Shown here: positions 34,506 to 43,084 of the stretch, in pieces | How the letters are laid out: each line of letters begins with the position of its first letter | Numbering within the stretch: the first letter of the stretch is position 1 | From: JAKPUX01 sp035353815 | GTDB taxonomy: Bacteria; Zhuqueibacterota; Zhuqueibacteria; Residuimicrobiales; Residuimicrobiaceae | NCBI GenBank assembly: GCA_035353815.1 | Contig: DAOQAG010000024.1 | Coordinates: forward strand, 1 to 64,000 | Direction: 5' to 3' | Length of the DNA: 64,000 nt | Made by a program: the position numbers and the translations under genes | Notes under the pieces: model-generated | Database searches by the model: none | What the model saw: the letters and a program-made list of their open reading frames with translations, nothing else | What the model was told of the DNA's origin: nothing

Positions 34506-36617
34506 TCACTCCAGTCGTCGATTTCCGTGGATGAATAGCAACAGTGTGATCGCCCAGATGGCTTGCATCCCCGGGAGGATGAGCCCCATTATGGATACTC
34601 CGGCTTCCATTAATTGCCCCAATATGGATATTCGGGAGACAAAAAGTACCAGGCCCAAGCCGAAGGTCGTGGCAGAAAAATAGCCTCGCGTTAAATTCCC
34701 TTTTATCAACGCCAGACCAAGCCAACTCAGCCAGGCGGCGGAGAGTAAAGAAAAACTGGAAAACCAAAATCCGGATTCGCGATAGAAACCATAGGCATCA
34801 AACAGCAACCCGATGCACCCAATCATTCCGGCCAACGAGGCGACCACACCGCAAAGCGCAATTAACCGCATCTGCTTCACCTGGTCAGCGAAGCGGTTGT
34901 GCAGGAAAATGACCAGCCCAAGCTGCGGCAGAGCAAAAAGAACATTAAATACTCGATAAAAACCGTGACCCTTCAGACTGAGGGCCAGCATAAACACGCT
35001 CACGCCCAGGTAAGCTGCACCGTACCAAACAACGTATCTGTCGGCAAAGATTCTGCTCCGGAACAATCCCGGGAAGAGATCGCCGGGAGAGCCTTCCAGG
35101 TTCATCCCGGATTCAAGCCGGTTGCGGAGTTGATCCGCAACATTGATCCCGGACGCCACCCCGGGCGCGTCCATGGCTCGATACACAAAGGACGAAGCAG
35201 ACGGCTTCATATCTGCATCTCTGAAGGTATTGGCCACCCGTTTTGATTTGGCAAAATAGGAGTTCCAGATCATAAAATAGATGAAATTGGTAACCACCCC
35301 GAACGACAGAATTCCAACAACCTGATCCCAGCGGCCGGAATTTATTCTGAGAAAAAACAAAGGTATGAGGCTTGCCAGAATCGAGAGGATCATGTTCATT
35401 TTCAAAAACATCCTGACTCGCTGCACCGCTCCAGCGACTTGCCGCCACAATCCTGTACCGGTAAAAAGCCCCCAGACCGCCAAGCCAGCCATGACGATCA
35501 TCTGCAGCCGCACCGGCAGGTAGACGTTTTCGCTGTCTTCCGGAGTGAGGTGATCCCAGAGCTCGAAACTGGCCTTGAAATTAATAATCCCGATCAGCAC
35601 CTGCAGGGGTACCAGAACAGTGAGAATGATGCAGAAAAATAAAAGCCAGCCATTCACGCCGGTCAGTTCGGCATCAGGAATGAATGGGGCTCCGGCTGAA
35701 GTGCCGGGACGCAAACGATGACTCACGTCGCTTTGGAATACCGGTTGCCGCACCGCTGCTGGCGATGCGTGCTGCTGGTTAGGGATTGGCAATCTCCCTG
35801 CAAGCGCATTCATGAATGCCTGACAACTCTGCAGCCGAGCCTCGCGATCCTTGGCGGCCGCGGCCACCAGTGCGACCTCGGTGGCATGGCTCACTTCCGG
35901 CGCAAGTTGCTTGAGAGGAGGGATCTCCCGCTCCACGATCTCCTGCATGACCTCGAAATCACTCTCGGTGTCGGCATTAAAAGGCAACTGCTTGGTCAGC
36001 ATCTCGTACAGTATGATCGCAAGGCTGTAAATATCCGATCTCTGATCGATGTCCTTCTGGGCCCGCACCTGTTCGGGACTCATATAATAGAGCGTCCCGA
36101 TCTTCGCGCCCGTGCGGGTCATTCCTTTCTCGCCGATGATCTTGGCGATACCAAAATCCATTACTTTGACACGATCATCGGCATCGACAATGATGTTGCT
36201 GGGTTTCAGATCGCGATGGACGATCCCCTTGCTGTGCGCATACCCGACAGCTTGCAGTATCTGGTCGAAGATCCGCAAGGCTCTCTCCTCCGGCATCCGC
36301 CCCAAGAGGTTCTCGATCATAGTTTTCAGCGTCTTCCCCTCCGCATACTCCATGACGATGCAGTAGCAGCCCTCCTCGATGAAAAAGGTATGCAGCGAAG
36401 CGATATGGGGGTGAACGAGCCTGGACTGCACCTTGGCTTCGCTGCGAAAACGCTCGACAAACTGCGGATCCTCGGTGAGGTTGGGGTTAAGGATCTTGAT
36501 CGCCACCTGCCGCTCCAGCATGGTATCCTCGGCTAGATAGACCGTCCCCATTCCGCCCTCGCCCAATTTGCGTAAAATGCGGTAGTCTCGAATCATGCTG
36601 TTGGCTTCAATATTCAT
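34506..36617 (-). CDS. Ser/Thr protein kinase fused to multi-helix membrane region (DUF2569-like)
   Basis: This is a 703-residue protein. The kinase (about 12-275) has 'LGEGGMGTVYLAED', Lys41, 'GIVHRDLKPSNIIV' (Asp135), 'VMDFGIAK' (Asp154) and the same activation segment as its two paralogues ('GMTRTGAKIGTLYYMSPEQ'). After a linker, residues 316-468 resemble DUF2569 ('GVNGWLLFFCIILTVLVPLQVLIG', four helices). A second block of about six helices runs from 530 to 700. There is no large external domain, so the signal may be in the membrane. It lies between the MltB-type gene and the zinc-ribbon FHA gene, both same strand. Confidence 0.87.
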   Translation of the reverse strand: MNIEANSMIRDYRILRKLGEGGMGTVYLAEDTMLERQVAIKILNPNLTEDPQFVERFRSEAKVQSRLVHPHIASLHTFFIEEGCYCIVMEYAEGKTLKTMIENLLGRMPEERALRIFDQILQAVGYAHSKGIVHRDLKPSNIIVDADDRVKVMDFGIAKIIGEKGMTRTGAKIGTLYYMSPEQVRAQKDIDQRSDIYSLAIILYEMLTKQLPFNADTESDFEVMQEIVEREIPPLKQLAPEVSHATEVALVAAAAKDREARLQSCQAFMNALAGRLPIPNQQHASPAAVRQPVFQSDVSHRLRPGTSAGAPFIPDAELTGVNGWLLFFCIILTVLVPLQVLIGIINFKASFELWDHLTPEDSENVYLPVRLQMIVMAGLAVWGLFTGTGLWRQVAGAVQRVRMFLKMNMILSILASLIPLFFLRINSGRWDQVVGILSFGVVTNFIYFMIWNSYFAKSKRVANTFRDADMKPSASSFVYRAMDAPGVASGINVADQLRNRLESGMNLEGSPGDLFPGLFRSRIFADRYVVWYGAAYLGVSVFMLALSLKGHGFYRVFNVLFALPQLGLVIFLHNRFADQVKQMRLIALCGVVASLAGMIGCIGLLFDAYGFYRESGFWFSSFSLLSAAWLSWLGLALIKGNLTRGYFSATTFGLGLVLFVSRISILGQLMEAGVSIMGLILPGMQAIWAITLLLFIHGNRRLE

Positions 36618-36726
36618 TCCGGCTCCCTATTATCATCGTCACAAGGTTTCATTGCGCCACCGCAAGCGGGGTAGAATTTATCGATCTCATTGCGCTGGTT
36701 ACAGAATGTGAACGCCTCCCTGGTCA

Positions 36727-37842
36727 TCATTCACCATTCAGGTAGTGCTGCCAGATTGTGTCGGCCAAGAGGATCACACCCGCGGCATATTCCTCGCTGG
36801 GATTATAGCGCAGCAAAGCTTTGGTACGTGAAGCCTCATCCGGTGCATAATGACCTACTGTTTTTAAGTAGTTCGCTGCGCTCATGATGGCATCCGGCCA
36901 TTGATACAGGTTGATGAGGCCATCCCCGTCGGCATCGACGGCATATTTCATGCTGGCCGGCATGAATTGCACATAGCCCATCGCGCCTCCCCAGGAGCCT
37001 TTCAAGGTAAACGGATCCTGGCCCTCTTCTTTGCAGTAGCGTAAAAGCGTGGCCAGATAAGCGATTGCCGATTTTTTTCGCTTGTCCAGACGGATTCTCT
37101 CCTTCCGGGCAAAAACCGGATCATCCAGGGGATTCGGTTTGCCGGCAGCGACCATCTGTTCCACCGCCTCTCTCTGCCCGGCATCGAGAAACAGGATCTG
37201 GCCGAGGAAAATATTAACTTCCAGGAAATCCCCCGTGTACTTGCCCAGCCCGGATTCCCAGATCAAGGTGGCGACAATGTCCTTCTGCAGCACGCCATAG
37301 TGCTCCTCCGCTCGCTGCAAAATCTCCTGATGGCTATGCAGGAAGGCGACTCCGGTTTCTAAATAATGTTCAAGAAAATACTGGGTATAATTCTTATGCT
37401 CTTCTTTCTGAATAGCCAAGCTGGCCGGGGTCGCCACTTTAATGATCTTGTCGTAATAAACATCCGCGACCTCCGGTCGGGAAAGCAGCGTCATCAGCTC
37501 AAGTCTGCTCACCGGCAAGCCTTGCCCGCCCTCTAGCTCCAGCGCCGCAATCAACTGCGCGGCCTCCGGCGTGAGCGGCTCTCCTGCAGGAGAAAAAAGC
37601 ATACTGGGATCGACCTTCCAGCGTGTGGATCCTGCCGTTTGTCCGGTTGATCCTGTCTGTTGTGATGCCGCTTCTAGCCCCGGACACGCGCCGATTTCGC
37701 CTGAGGCCGGCAGCAGCGCTGCTGCTTCAGCCTGCATCAGCATCGGCCAAAGCTCGAAAATCAGCAGCCCGATCCCAAACACCAGCTGGCCAATACCTGG
37801 CCGACTGACATGCTTGCATCTACATATCCCTGTACGTGCCAT
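36727..37842 (-). CDS. MltB-family lytic murein transglycosylase
   Basis: This is a 371-residue protein. The N-terminus has a hydrophobic stretch (IGQLVFGIGLLIFELWPMLM) that would export or anchor it. The transglycosylase domain (about 135-370) has the catalytic Glu in 'ATLIWESGLGKYTGDF', then 'GSWGGAMGYVQFMPASMKYAVDADGDGLINLYQWPDAIMSAANYLKTVG', the MltB/SLT_2 signature. Such enzymes cut glycan strands to 1,6-anhydro-muropeptides. The ATG at 37842 has AAGGA 8 bp upstream; an ATG 6 codons earlier lacks one. Its placement inside a kinase/FHA cluster suggests regulated wall cleavage. Confidence 0.88.
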   Translation of the reverse strand: MARTGICRCKHVSRPGIGQLVFGIGLLIFELWPMLMQAEAAALLPASGEIGACPGLEAASQQTGSTGQTAGSTRWKVDPSMLFSPAGEPLTPEAAQLIAALELEGGQGLPVSRLELMTLLSRPEVADVYYDKIIKVATPASLAIQKEEHKNYTQYFLEHYLETGVAFLHSHQEILQRAEEHYGVLQKDIVATLIWESGLGKYTGDFLEVNIFLGQILFLDAGQREAVEQMVAAGKPNPLDDPVFARKERIRLDKRKKSAIAYLATLLRYCKEEGQDPFTLKGSWGGAMGYVQFMPASMKYAVDADGDGLINLYQWPDAIMSAANYLKTVGHYAPDEASRTKALLRYNPSEEYAAGVILLADTIWQHYLNGE

Positions 37843-38004
37843 TTCGCAGTCCTTTTCCATTGATTAAACCGCAACCAAAATCCCATAGTGGTGCTATTGA
37901 TCCGCCGGGATTCTCCGCAATTCCACCCCCACCCAGCCATGGCCATTTAAACCGGATTACGGCGCGCGCGGGCCAGATTCCAGAATCCACCAGGGCGGGC
38001 GTGA

Positions 38005-40434
38005 CTAATTCGTATAACCTTTCTCCAGAAACCTTGAATTGGCCCACCCTTGGTGACCCTGGTACTCCAAATGATACCAAACCGCTCCATTCACTTGTTT
38101 GCTTTCGCCAAGGTACTTAAGAATGATGCCATTCCTGGGGATCTGCACTACTTTGGCGCTGAAAATATCGGGTTCCTCCTGCAAATTCAATGGCTGATTA
38201 GGGTTCAGATTAGCTACCCTGAATGCTACCGAATACGACTCCATGCCCCCAGATTCTTCCGATTCCGATTGCCCGAGCTGTACCATCCTGTATTCTGCCT
38301 GCGCTTTATGGCGGCCTTCCGAGAACTGGTTGAGATATTGCTGGTAGGCATCCGGCGTATCAACTTGGCTGGCCTGCTGCCAAGCCGCATCGTCATACAA
38401 GTTATGTGCCTCCTCGAAGTGTTCGCCGTTAGGAAATTCCTGCAAATAGGAGGCATAAGCCTCCAGTGAATCCTTAAGCCTGGTCTCATCCCATCTCGCC
38501 TCATCATAAGCGCGATTCACTACATAGGCCAGTGGGTAACTACCGAATCGATGGCGATAATCCAGCATATCCTGTATGGCGTGGTGCTGGTCAATTCTCT
38601 GCCGCAGCAGAGACTCAATCTTTTGTTTAGCCTCCTCAGCGTGCGCCCCCGTCTCGTATTTTTTTAGATATGTTTCATAAGACCCGATGGTATTGGTGTC
38701 TTGCATCTTCCAGAAGCTGGCTTCCTGAAGCTGTTGCGCCTCTGCCGCGAATTTACTATCCGGATGATCCGCCAAGAACGCTTCATAGGATGCATAGGTG
38801 TTGGTATTTTTCGCCAGATTCCATGCGCCGGAAAGCTGCAAATAGCGCAGCAGCCAGATCGACGGACCGGTGAGCAGCAGGGTAATACACGCCGCCCAAA
38901 CCAAACCACGCACCACCTTTTTTCTCTTCCGAATTCGATCCAGATCCTCCTCCAGATCCACGCGCTGGCATCCATGCTGAAGCATCACTTCTCGGACCGT
39001 TTTGCAGGGCGGGGAGAGGATTCGCAGTGCGTGGGTGCCGGGCATGAGCTCCAGGCTCTTGATTCCAGTAACCTGCTCCTTGAAAATACTCCCGGAGTCC
39101 TGATGGGTGATTTCCAGTTCAGTCTTGTGCCGTCCTGTATTGAATTCAAGTTGGACCTTGTCCTGAATCGTGTCAAAGTCGAGGACTTTTTTTTCGCCCG
39201 GCTGCAGCTCAAATACGGCAGGCTTGAGGTAAGCCTGTTCAGGCTCGATGGTGTAAGTCCCGGGCATCAGCCGGTTCGCCTGGTTCAACAGAACAGGGTC
39301 TCCGTTGATCCTCAGATTGAGCCCGCTATAAGCCGTTTTAACGGTGATCCAGCCATAGGGGATCAGCGCTGGTTGAACCTTCACCACTTGGCCCGGCCGG
39401 GAGATCTCGACCTCCACCGGTTCACTGAAGTGGCTTTTCCCATCTACACGCAAAGTGTATTTGCCGAACTCCAGATCTTTAATTTCACAGGGCGTTCTCA
39501 TGCCGATGCGTTTGCCATTGAGCAGAACGCTCATGCCCTCATCAGCGGCCACCTCGATACTGCCTTTTCCAGATCCCACCCGGCGGACCGCTGCGCCGGG
39601 TTGCCCAGCATGGGCGCTTCCCAGGCCCAAGGCCTCAAGAAACTGGCCGGCAGCCGCGAACCGCTCCTCGCGTTTTTTCCGCACAGCCAGAGCAATGGCC
39701 TTGTTGCTCCTTGGCGAGATCGAGCGATTGTGGAGTATCGGATCGGGCCATTCCTCCGCAATGATCTGCTTCATGATCTCGAAATCGCTCTCGGTGTCCG
39801 TGTTGAGGGGCAACACGCCGGTGAGCATCTCATAGAGCATCATGCCCAGACTATAAATATCCGTTCTCTGATCGATGTCTTTTTGGGCGCGGACTTGTTC
39901 GGGGCTCATATAATAAACCGTGCCAAGCTTGGCGCCGGTGCGCGTCATCCCGGCATCCCCCATCATTTTGGCGATCCCGAAATCCATAACCTTGACCTGA
40001 TCCTCCTCCGAGATGAGGATGTTTCCCGGCTTCAAGTCGCGGTGCACCACGCCCCTGCTATGCGCGTACTCGACAGCATGTAAAATCTGTACAAAAAGAG
40101 GGATGGCGCGATCCTCCGCCAGCTTCCCCTCTTCGGTAATCAACTGGCGGAGGGTTCTTCCTGGTGCATATTCCATCACCATGCAATACTGCCCGGCATC
40201 AAAGAAGAACGTAAACAGGGAGACAATATGGGGGTGGATGAGTGTGGACTGGATCTTGGCCTCCCGCCGGAACCGTTCGACGAACTGCTCGTCTTGAGTG
40301 AGCGTGGGGTTGAGTACCTTGATCGCTACCTGCCGCTCAAGCAGCGAGTCTTCGGCCAGATAGACCGTCCCCATTCCGCCGCTGCCCAGCGGCCGCAAGA
40401 TTTTGTAATCTCGTATAATGTCCGATTGGTTCAT
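38005..40434 (-). CDS. Ser/Thr protein kinase with PEGA-like, TPR-like and SH3 domains
   Basis: This is an 809-residue protein. Kinase at about 8-270 (Lys39, 'VVHRDLKPGNIL' Asp133, 'VMDFGIAK' Asp151, 'GMTRTGAKLGTVYYMSPEQ'). Residues 290-420 carry beta-rich PEGA-like repeats ('GKYTLRVDGK', 'PGTYTIEPEQ') on the cytoplasmic side. The membrane helix is 508-529. Outside are repeated helical units about 45-55 residues long with the pattern 'SYEAFLADHPDSKFAAEA', 'SYETYLKKYETGAHAEEA', 'AYASYLQEFPNGEHFEEA', 'AYQQYLNQFSEGRHKAQA'. A C-terminal SH3_3-type domain (735-805: 'LNLQEEPDIFSAKVVQIPRNGIILKY', 'GWANSRFL') could bind the cell wall. Confidence 0.88.
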   Translation of the reverse strand: MNQSDIIRDYKILRPLGSGGMGTVYLAEDSLLERQVAIKVLNPTLTQDEQFVERFRREAKIQSTLIHPHIVSLFTFFFDAGQYCMVMEYAPGRTLRQLITEEGKLAEDRAIPLFVQILHAVEYAHSRGVVHRDLKPGNILISEEDQVKVMDFGIAKMMGDAGMTRTGAKLGTVYYMSPEQVRAQKDIDQRTDIYSLGMMLYEMLTGVLPLNTDTESDFEIMKQIIAEEWPDPILHNRSISPRSNKAIALAVRKKREERFAAAGQFLEALGLGSAHAGQPGAAVRRVGSGKGSIEVAADEGMSVLLNGKRIGMRTPCEIKDLEFGKYTLRVDGKSHFSEPVEVEISRPGQVVKVQPALIPYGWITVKTAYSGLNLRINGDPVLLNQANRLMPGTYTIEPEQAYLKPAVFELQPGEKKVLDFDTIQDKVQLEFNTGRHKTELEITHQDSGSIFKEQVTGIKSLELMPGTHALRILSPPCKTVREVMLQHGCQRVDLEEDLDRIRKRKKVVRGLVWAACITLLLTGPSIWLLRYLQLSGAWNLAKNTNTYASYEAFLADHPDSKFAAEAQQLQEASFWKMQDTNTIGSYETYLKKYETGAHAEEAKQKIESLLRQRIDQHHAIQDMLDYRHRFGSYPLAYVVNRAYDEARWDETRLKDSLEAYASYLQEFPNGEHFEEAHNLYDDAAWQQASQVDTPDAYQQYLNQFSEGRHKAQAEYRMVQLGQSESEESGGMESYSVAFRVANLNPNQPLNLQEEPDIFSAKVVQIPRNGIILKYLGESKQVNGAVWYHLEYQGHQGWANSRFLEKGYTN

Positions 40435-40486
40435 CGTTTCTCACTCTCCCAGTTCGTATGTTCATGATCCTGAAGTGCACCCGCAT

Positions 40487-41254
40487 TCAGCGATAGAGAT
40501 GAATTCCCAATCCAAGAAAAATGATCAAAATCAGGAGCGGCAAAGCGATATGCACCACCAGCAGGGTCGTCAGGCAGCCGTACCCCGGCGGATTCGAACC
40601 GATCAATCTCTTGGTTCGGTTGGCATCGCTCAAAAAGATGATGTTGGATATGAATCCAAGGAACCAAAATCCTATATAGTACAGTAAAAGCGCCAGGAAA
40701 GCCTTTCCCGTGAAGGATTTGTTGGCATGGAGGGCAAAAGCCATCTCACTTCCCAGGCCGGCGTAGGCATTTGGACGAGCCTGCGCGGGGGCAAGGCTCT
40801 GCGCCGGGAATTGCGGCGTTGGTTGGGCAGAAACGGATTGCCGCGCCACCACCGGCATGGATGAAACGTAGTTTTGCGCAACCGGCGGATTGAACAGGAT
40901 GGGGCTGGCCGATGTCAACAGGTTTTCAAATTCCTGCCAATCCAGCGAAACATGCTGGCCAAAGGTGACTAAATCGCGGCGGGAGACGGCCTGAATGATG
41001 ATTTTTTTGCCGTTCACATAAGTGCCGTTGCTGGAGTTCAGGTCTTCGAGAACGATCGTATTCCCTTCGACGCGGAGCTGCGCATGGTGCGCGGAGACCC
41101 CGGGATGATCGATGACCAAGGTATTATCGGGTGAACGGCCAACCGTGATGAGCCAGGCGCCGGATTCATTCCCGGCGCCTGACATCTTACAGCCGCAGGC
41201 GCCGCAAAAACGGGTATCCGCCTCGACATGGGCATTACAAGAGGGACATTTCAT
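40487..41254 (-). CDS. zinc-ribbon FHA protein with two C-terminal membrane helices
   Basis: This is a 255-residue protein. A zinc ribbon at the start (MKCPSCNAHVEADTRFCGACG) is followed by an FHA domain (about 33-110: 'VGRSPDNTLVIDHPGVSAHHAQLRV', 'LNSSNGTYVNGK'). A Pro/Ala/Gln linker leads to two hydrophobic helices near 190-212 and 232-253. The start is uncertain: ATG 41254 gives the usual zinc-ribbon N-terminus; a GTG at 41278 overlaps the upstream stop by 4 bp (GTGA) and would add 8 residues. It could tether phospho-Thr partners to the membrane. Confidence 0.85.
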   Translation of the reverse strand: MKCPSCNAHVEADTRFCGACGCKMSGAGNESGAWLITVGRSPDNTLVIDHPGVSAHHAQLRVEGNTIVLEDLNSSNGTYVNGKKIIIQAVSRRDLVTFGQHVSLDWQEFENLLTSASPILFNPPVAQNYVSSMPVVARQSVSAQPTPQFPAQSLAPAQARPNAYAGLGSEMAFALHANKSFTGKAFLALLLYYIGFWFLGFISNIIFLSDANRTKRLIGSNPPGYGCLTTLLVVHIALPLLILIIFLGLGIHLYR

Positions 41255-41274
41255 CAGGTATCCAGCCTTTTCTT

Positions 41275-42084
41275 TCACGGAAGCAAGTCAAAGGGATTAA
41301 ATCCTCCCCCGCCCCTATCAGTGGCGACCTTTAAATTATAGATAATTTCACACTTGACGGAACAGAATCCCTCGGTTCGATCTTCGTCCCGCTTCTCTTC
41401 CCGGCGCGGCGCCGAGTGCTGCTCTCTTTGGTAAGCGGTGCCACACTCCTTGCAGTGCATACTGACGGTGTAAGGCACTTGCACCATCCCGCAAGATTCA
41501 CAATATCCTTGATCATGGGTGACCGAATAGTTATTTTTCTCAAGGAAGGAGACATGATGAGAGGTTACCGTATTGGTTACCTCTTTATTGCATATTTTGC
41601 ATGTGGTTATCTGACCACTTTGAACGGCATGTAATGGCAGAAAAAAAATCATGAGCAGGACGAAAACAAATACACCCCCTCCGATCAGCAGGGGATAGAG
41701 ATAGGGAGAGCGGACGGTTGGCTTGGCGGAGGCGGGCAATGGCGCATGGGCTGTGGAGGGGGGCGTGTACCGGGGCGACCAGATAACAGGATGGGATACA
41801 GTACTCTCGAAAAACTGGAATTCGCTGGCGCCGATTCTGAAAGTGTCGTGCGAACGGAGGTGAACCAATTTGATGCTGGTGTTGTCCAGATAGGTGCCGT
41901 TGGAGCTGCCAGCATCCTCGAGATAGAATCCTTTGCTCCGCTGAATGATCCGGGCATGATGTTTCGACACTTTCATGTCCGGAAGGACGATGTCGTTGGT
42001 GTGGCTTCTGCCGATCGTCGTTTCCGCATCGGTCAAGACAAATGAGCGCCTCGCACCGGTCATCTCTACTAGTTTTGCAGGCAT
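41275..42084 (-). CDS. FHA - membrane helix - Cys-rich protein
   Basis: This is a 269-residue protein. N-terminal FHA (1-92: 'ETTIGRSHTNDIVLPDMKVSKHHARI', 'AGSSNGTYLDN') is followed by a membrane helix at 129-150. The C-terminal part holds four Cys pairs (C162/165, C195/198, C211/214, C241/245), as in zinc ribbons; a fold of this kind outside the membrane would be unusual. It appears to be the first gene of the kinase/FHA cluster, with a TATAAT upstream at 42278-42283, and it overlaps the next gene. Confidence 0.83.
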   Translation of the reverse strand: MPAKLVEMTGARRSFVLTDAETTIGRSHTNDIVLPDMKVSKHHARIIQRSKGFYLEDAGSSNGTYLDNTSIKLVHLRSHDTFRIGASEFQFFESTVSHPVIWSPRYTPPSTAHAPLPASAKPTVRSPYLYPLLIGGGVFVFVLLMIFFLPLHAVQSGQITTCKICNKEVTNTVTSHHVSFLEKNNYSVTHDQGYCESCGMVQVPYTVSMHCKECGTAYQREQHSAPRREEKRDEDRTEGFCSVKCEIIYNLKVATDRGGGGFNPFDLLP

Positions 42085-42277
42085 GAGAACCTCGCGGGAT
42101 AATCTCCTGGTTTATTCATCACCCCCACAACGCTCCGCACGGCCAGGCATATCCCGGGTGCGCGGTATGGCTTGGCAAGCTGGATCGGCCGGCGGCGCCG
42201 CGTACACTTTCCGGTATGCGACCAGGCCCGCGGCATCTTCATCCAAGGCAGATTTCTCCGAGCCAGTTCTTGTTCTT

Positions 42278-42307
42278 ATTATAGGCGCAGCCGGTGGGCA
42301 ATTAGAA
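42278..42307 (-). promoter_or_regulatory. candidate promoter of the kinase/FHA cluster
   Basis: On the minus strand there is a perfect TATAAT (42283-42278). With an 18-bp spacer the -35 would be TTCTAA (42307-42302), matching only three bases. It lies about 190 bp before the first ATG of the cluster. Confidence 0.4.
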
Positions 42308-42489
42308 AATTTTTTACTTTTTTTTCCAGATTTGGATGTTTTTCCTCGTGCGACTCATGAAGCCATGGCGCCCTGAGGATAGGAAGAGCAGAGTCAGGAC
42401 AGAAAGGATTAAAACAGTGAAAGGCCAGTGGTTCAGGTGAATGGGGGGGAATGGTAGAAATGAGAGTTGGATAGAACTGCAGGGCAGCC

Positions 42490-42517
42490 GCCCTGGCGCC
42501 CGCGTGAACGCCAGGGC
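42490..42517 (-). terminator. hairpin after rubrerythrin
   Basis: The arms GCCCTGGCG and CGCCAGGGC form a 9-bp stem with a 10-base loop. No T-run follows on the minus strand, so it may be a weak or factor-dependent terminator. Confidence 0.4.
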
Positions 42518-42530
42518 TACGCTGCATTCT

Positions 42531-43031
42531 TCATATGACGATGAATTTCTCCCGGCTGGTGCCGCAGATTTCACATTTTTCATCGCCATCCTCGCCGATC
42601 TCGACATTGCCGCAAACCGGACAGAGATAGATCTTGGCGGTGCTCAGATCCTTGCCCGCCTTGAGCGCTTCGACGGCCTTGAGATAGAGTTCATTGTGGA
42701 TCTTTTCGGCCTTCATCGCAAAGGTGAAACTGGAGGTCGCGGCCTTGTTCCCTTCAGCCTCGGCATCCTTGAGGAATTCGGGGTACATGGTCTTGAATTC
42801 ATAGGCCTCACCATCGGCTGCAGCTTGAAGATTCTCCAGGGTGGATTTGACCCGTCCCAAAACACGCAAATGCGCATGGGCGTGGATGGTCTCGGCCTCT
42901 GCAGCGGCGCGGAAGAGTTTGGCAACCATGGGGTAGCCCTCGGCCTCGGCCTTTTTGGCAAAAGCGAGGTAGGTGCGGTTGGCCTGGCTTTCGCCGGCAA
43001 AGGCATCCTGGAGATCTTTTTCGGTCTTCAT
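42531..43031 (-). CDS. rbr: rubrerythrin
   Basis: This 166-residue protein has an N-terminal four-helix diiron domain ('AFAGESQANRTYLAFAKKAEAEG', 'AAAEAETIHAHAHLRVLG', 'EFLKDAEAEGNKAA', 'FAMKAEKIHNELY') with the expected E-x-x-H pairs. A C-terminal rubredoxin-like iron site follows ('YLCPVCGNVEIG', 'EKCEICGTSREKF'). Rubrerythrins reduce hydrogen peroxide in anaerobes and microaerophiles. It follows pdxA after 53 bp on the same strand. An AGGAAACAAC sits before the ATG. Confidence 0.95.
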   Translation of the reverse strand: MKTEKDLQDAFAGESQANRTYLAFAKKAEAEGYPMVAKLFRAAAEAETIHAHAHLRVLGRVKSTLENLQAAADGEAYEFKTMYPEFLKDAEAEGNKAATSSFTFAMKAEKIHNELYLKAVEALKAGKDLSTAKIYLCPVCGNVEIGEDGDEKCEICGTSREKFIVI

Positions 43032-43084
43032 GTTGTTTCCTTTCTTGGGATTATAGTTCTATTTCCCGATCGCCGGGAAGGGAG

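Larger units (their letters stand above)
42085..42530. other. 446-bp intergenic region upstream of the kinase/FHA cluster
   Basis: No gene is supported. It contains a candidate minus-strand promoter (42278-42307), an A/T-rich patch (42300-42350), and a perfect 9-bp hairpin (GCCCTGGCG/CGCCAGGGC, 42490-42517) 14 bp past the rubrerythrin stop, without a T-run. Confidence 0.6.

Noticed and set aside
28064..42084. Type VI secretion or defence island explanation for the kinase/FHA/PP2C genes
   Set aside because: No tss, hcp, vgrG, nuclease, transposase, integrase or phage genes occur in the block, and its base composition does not look foreign by eye.
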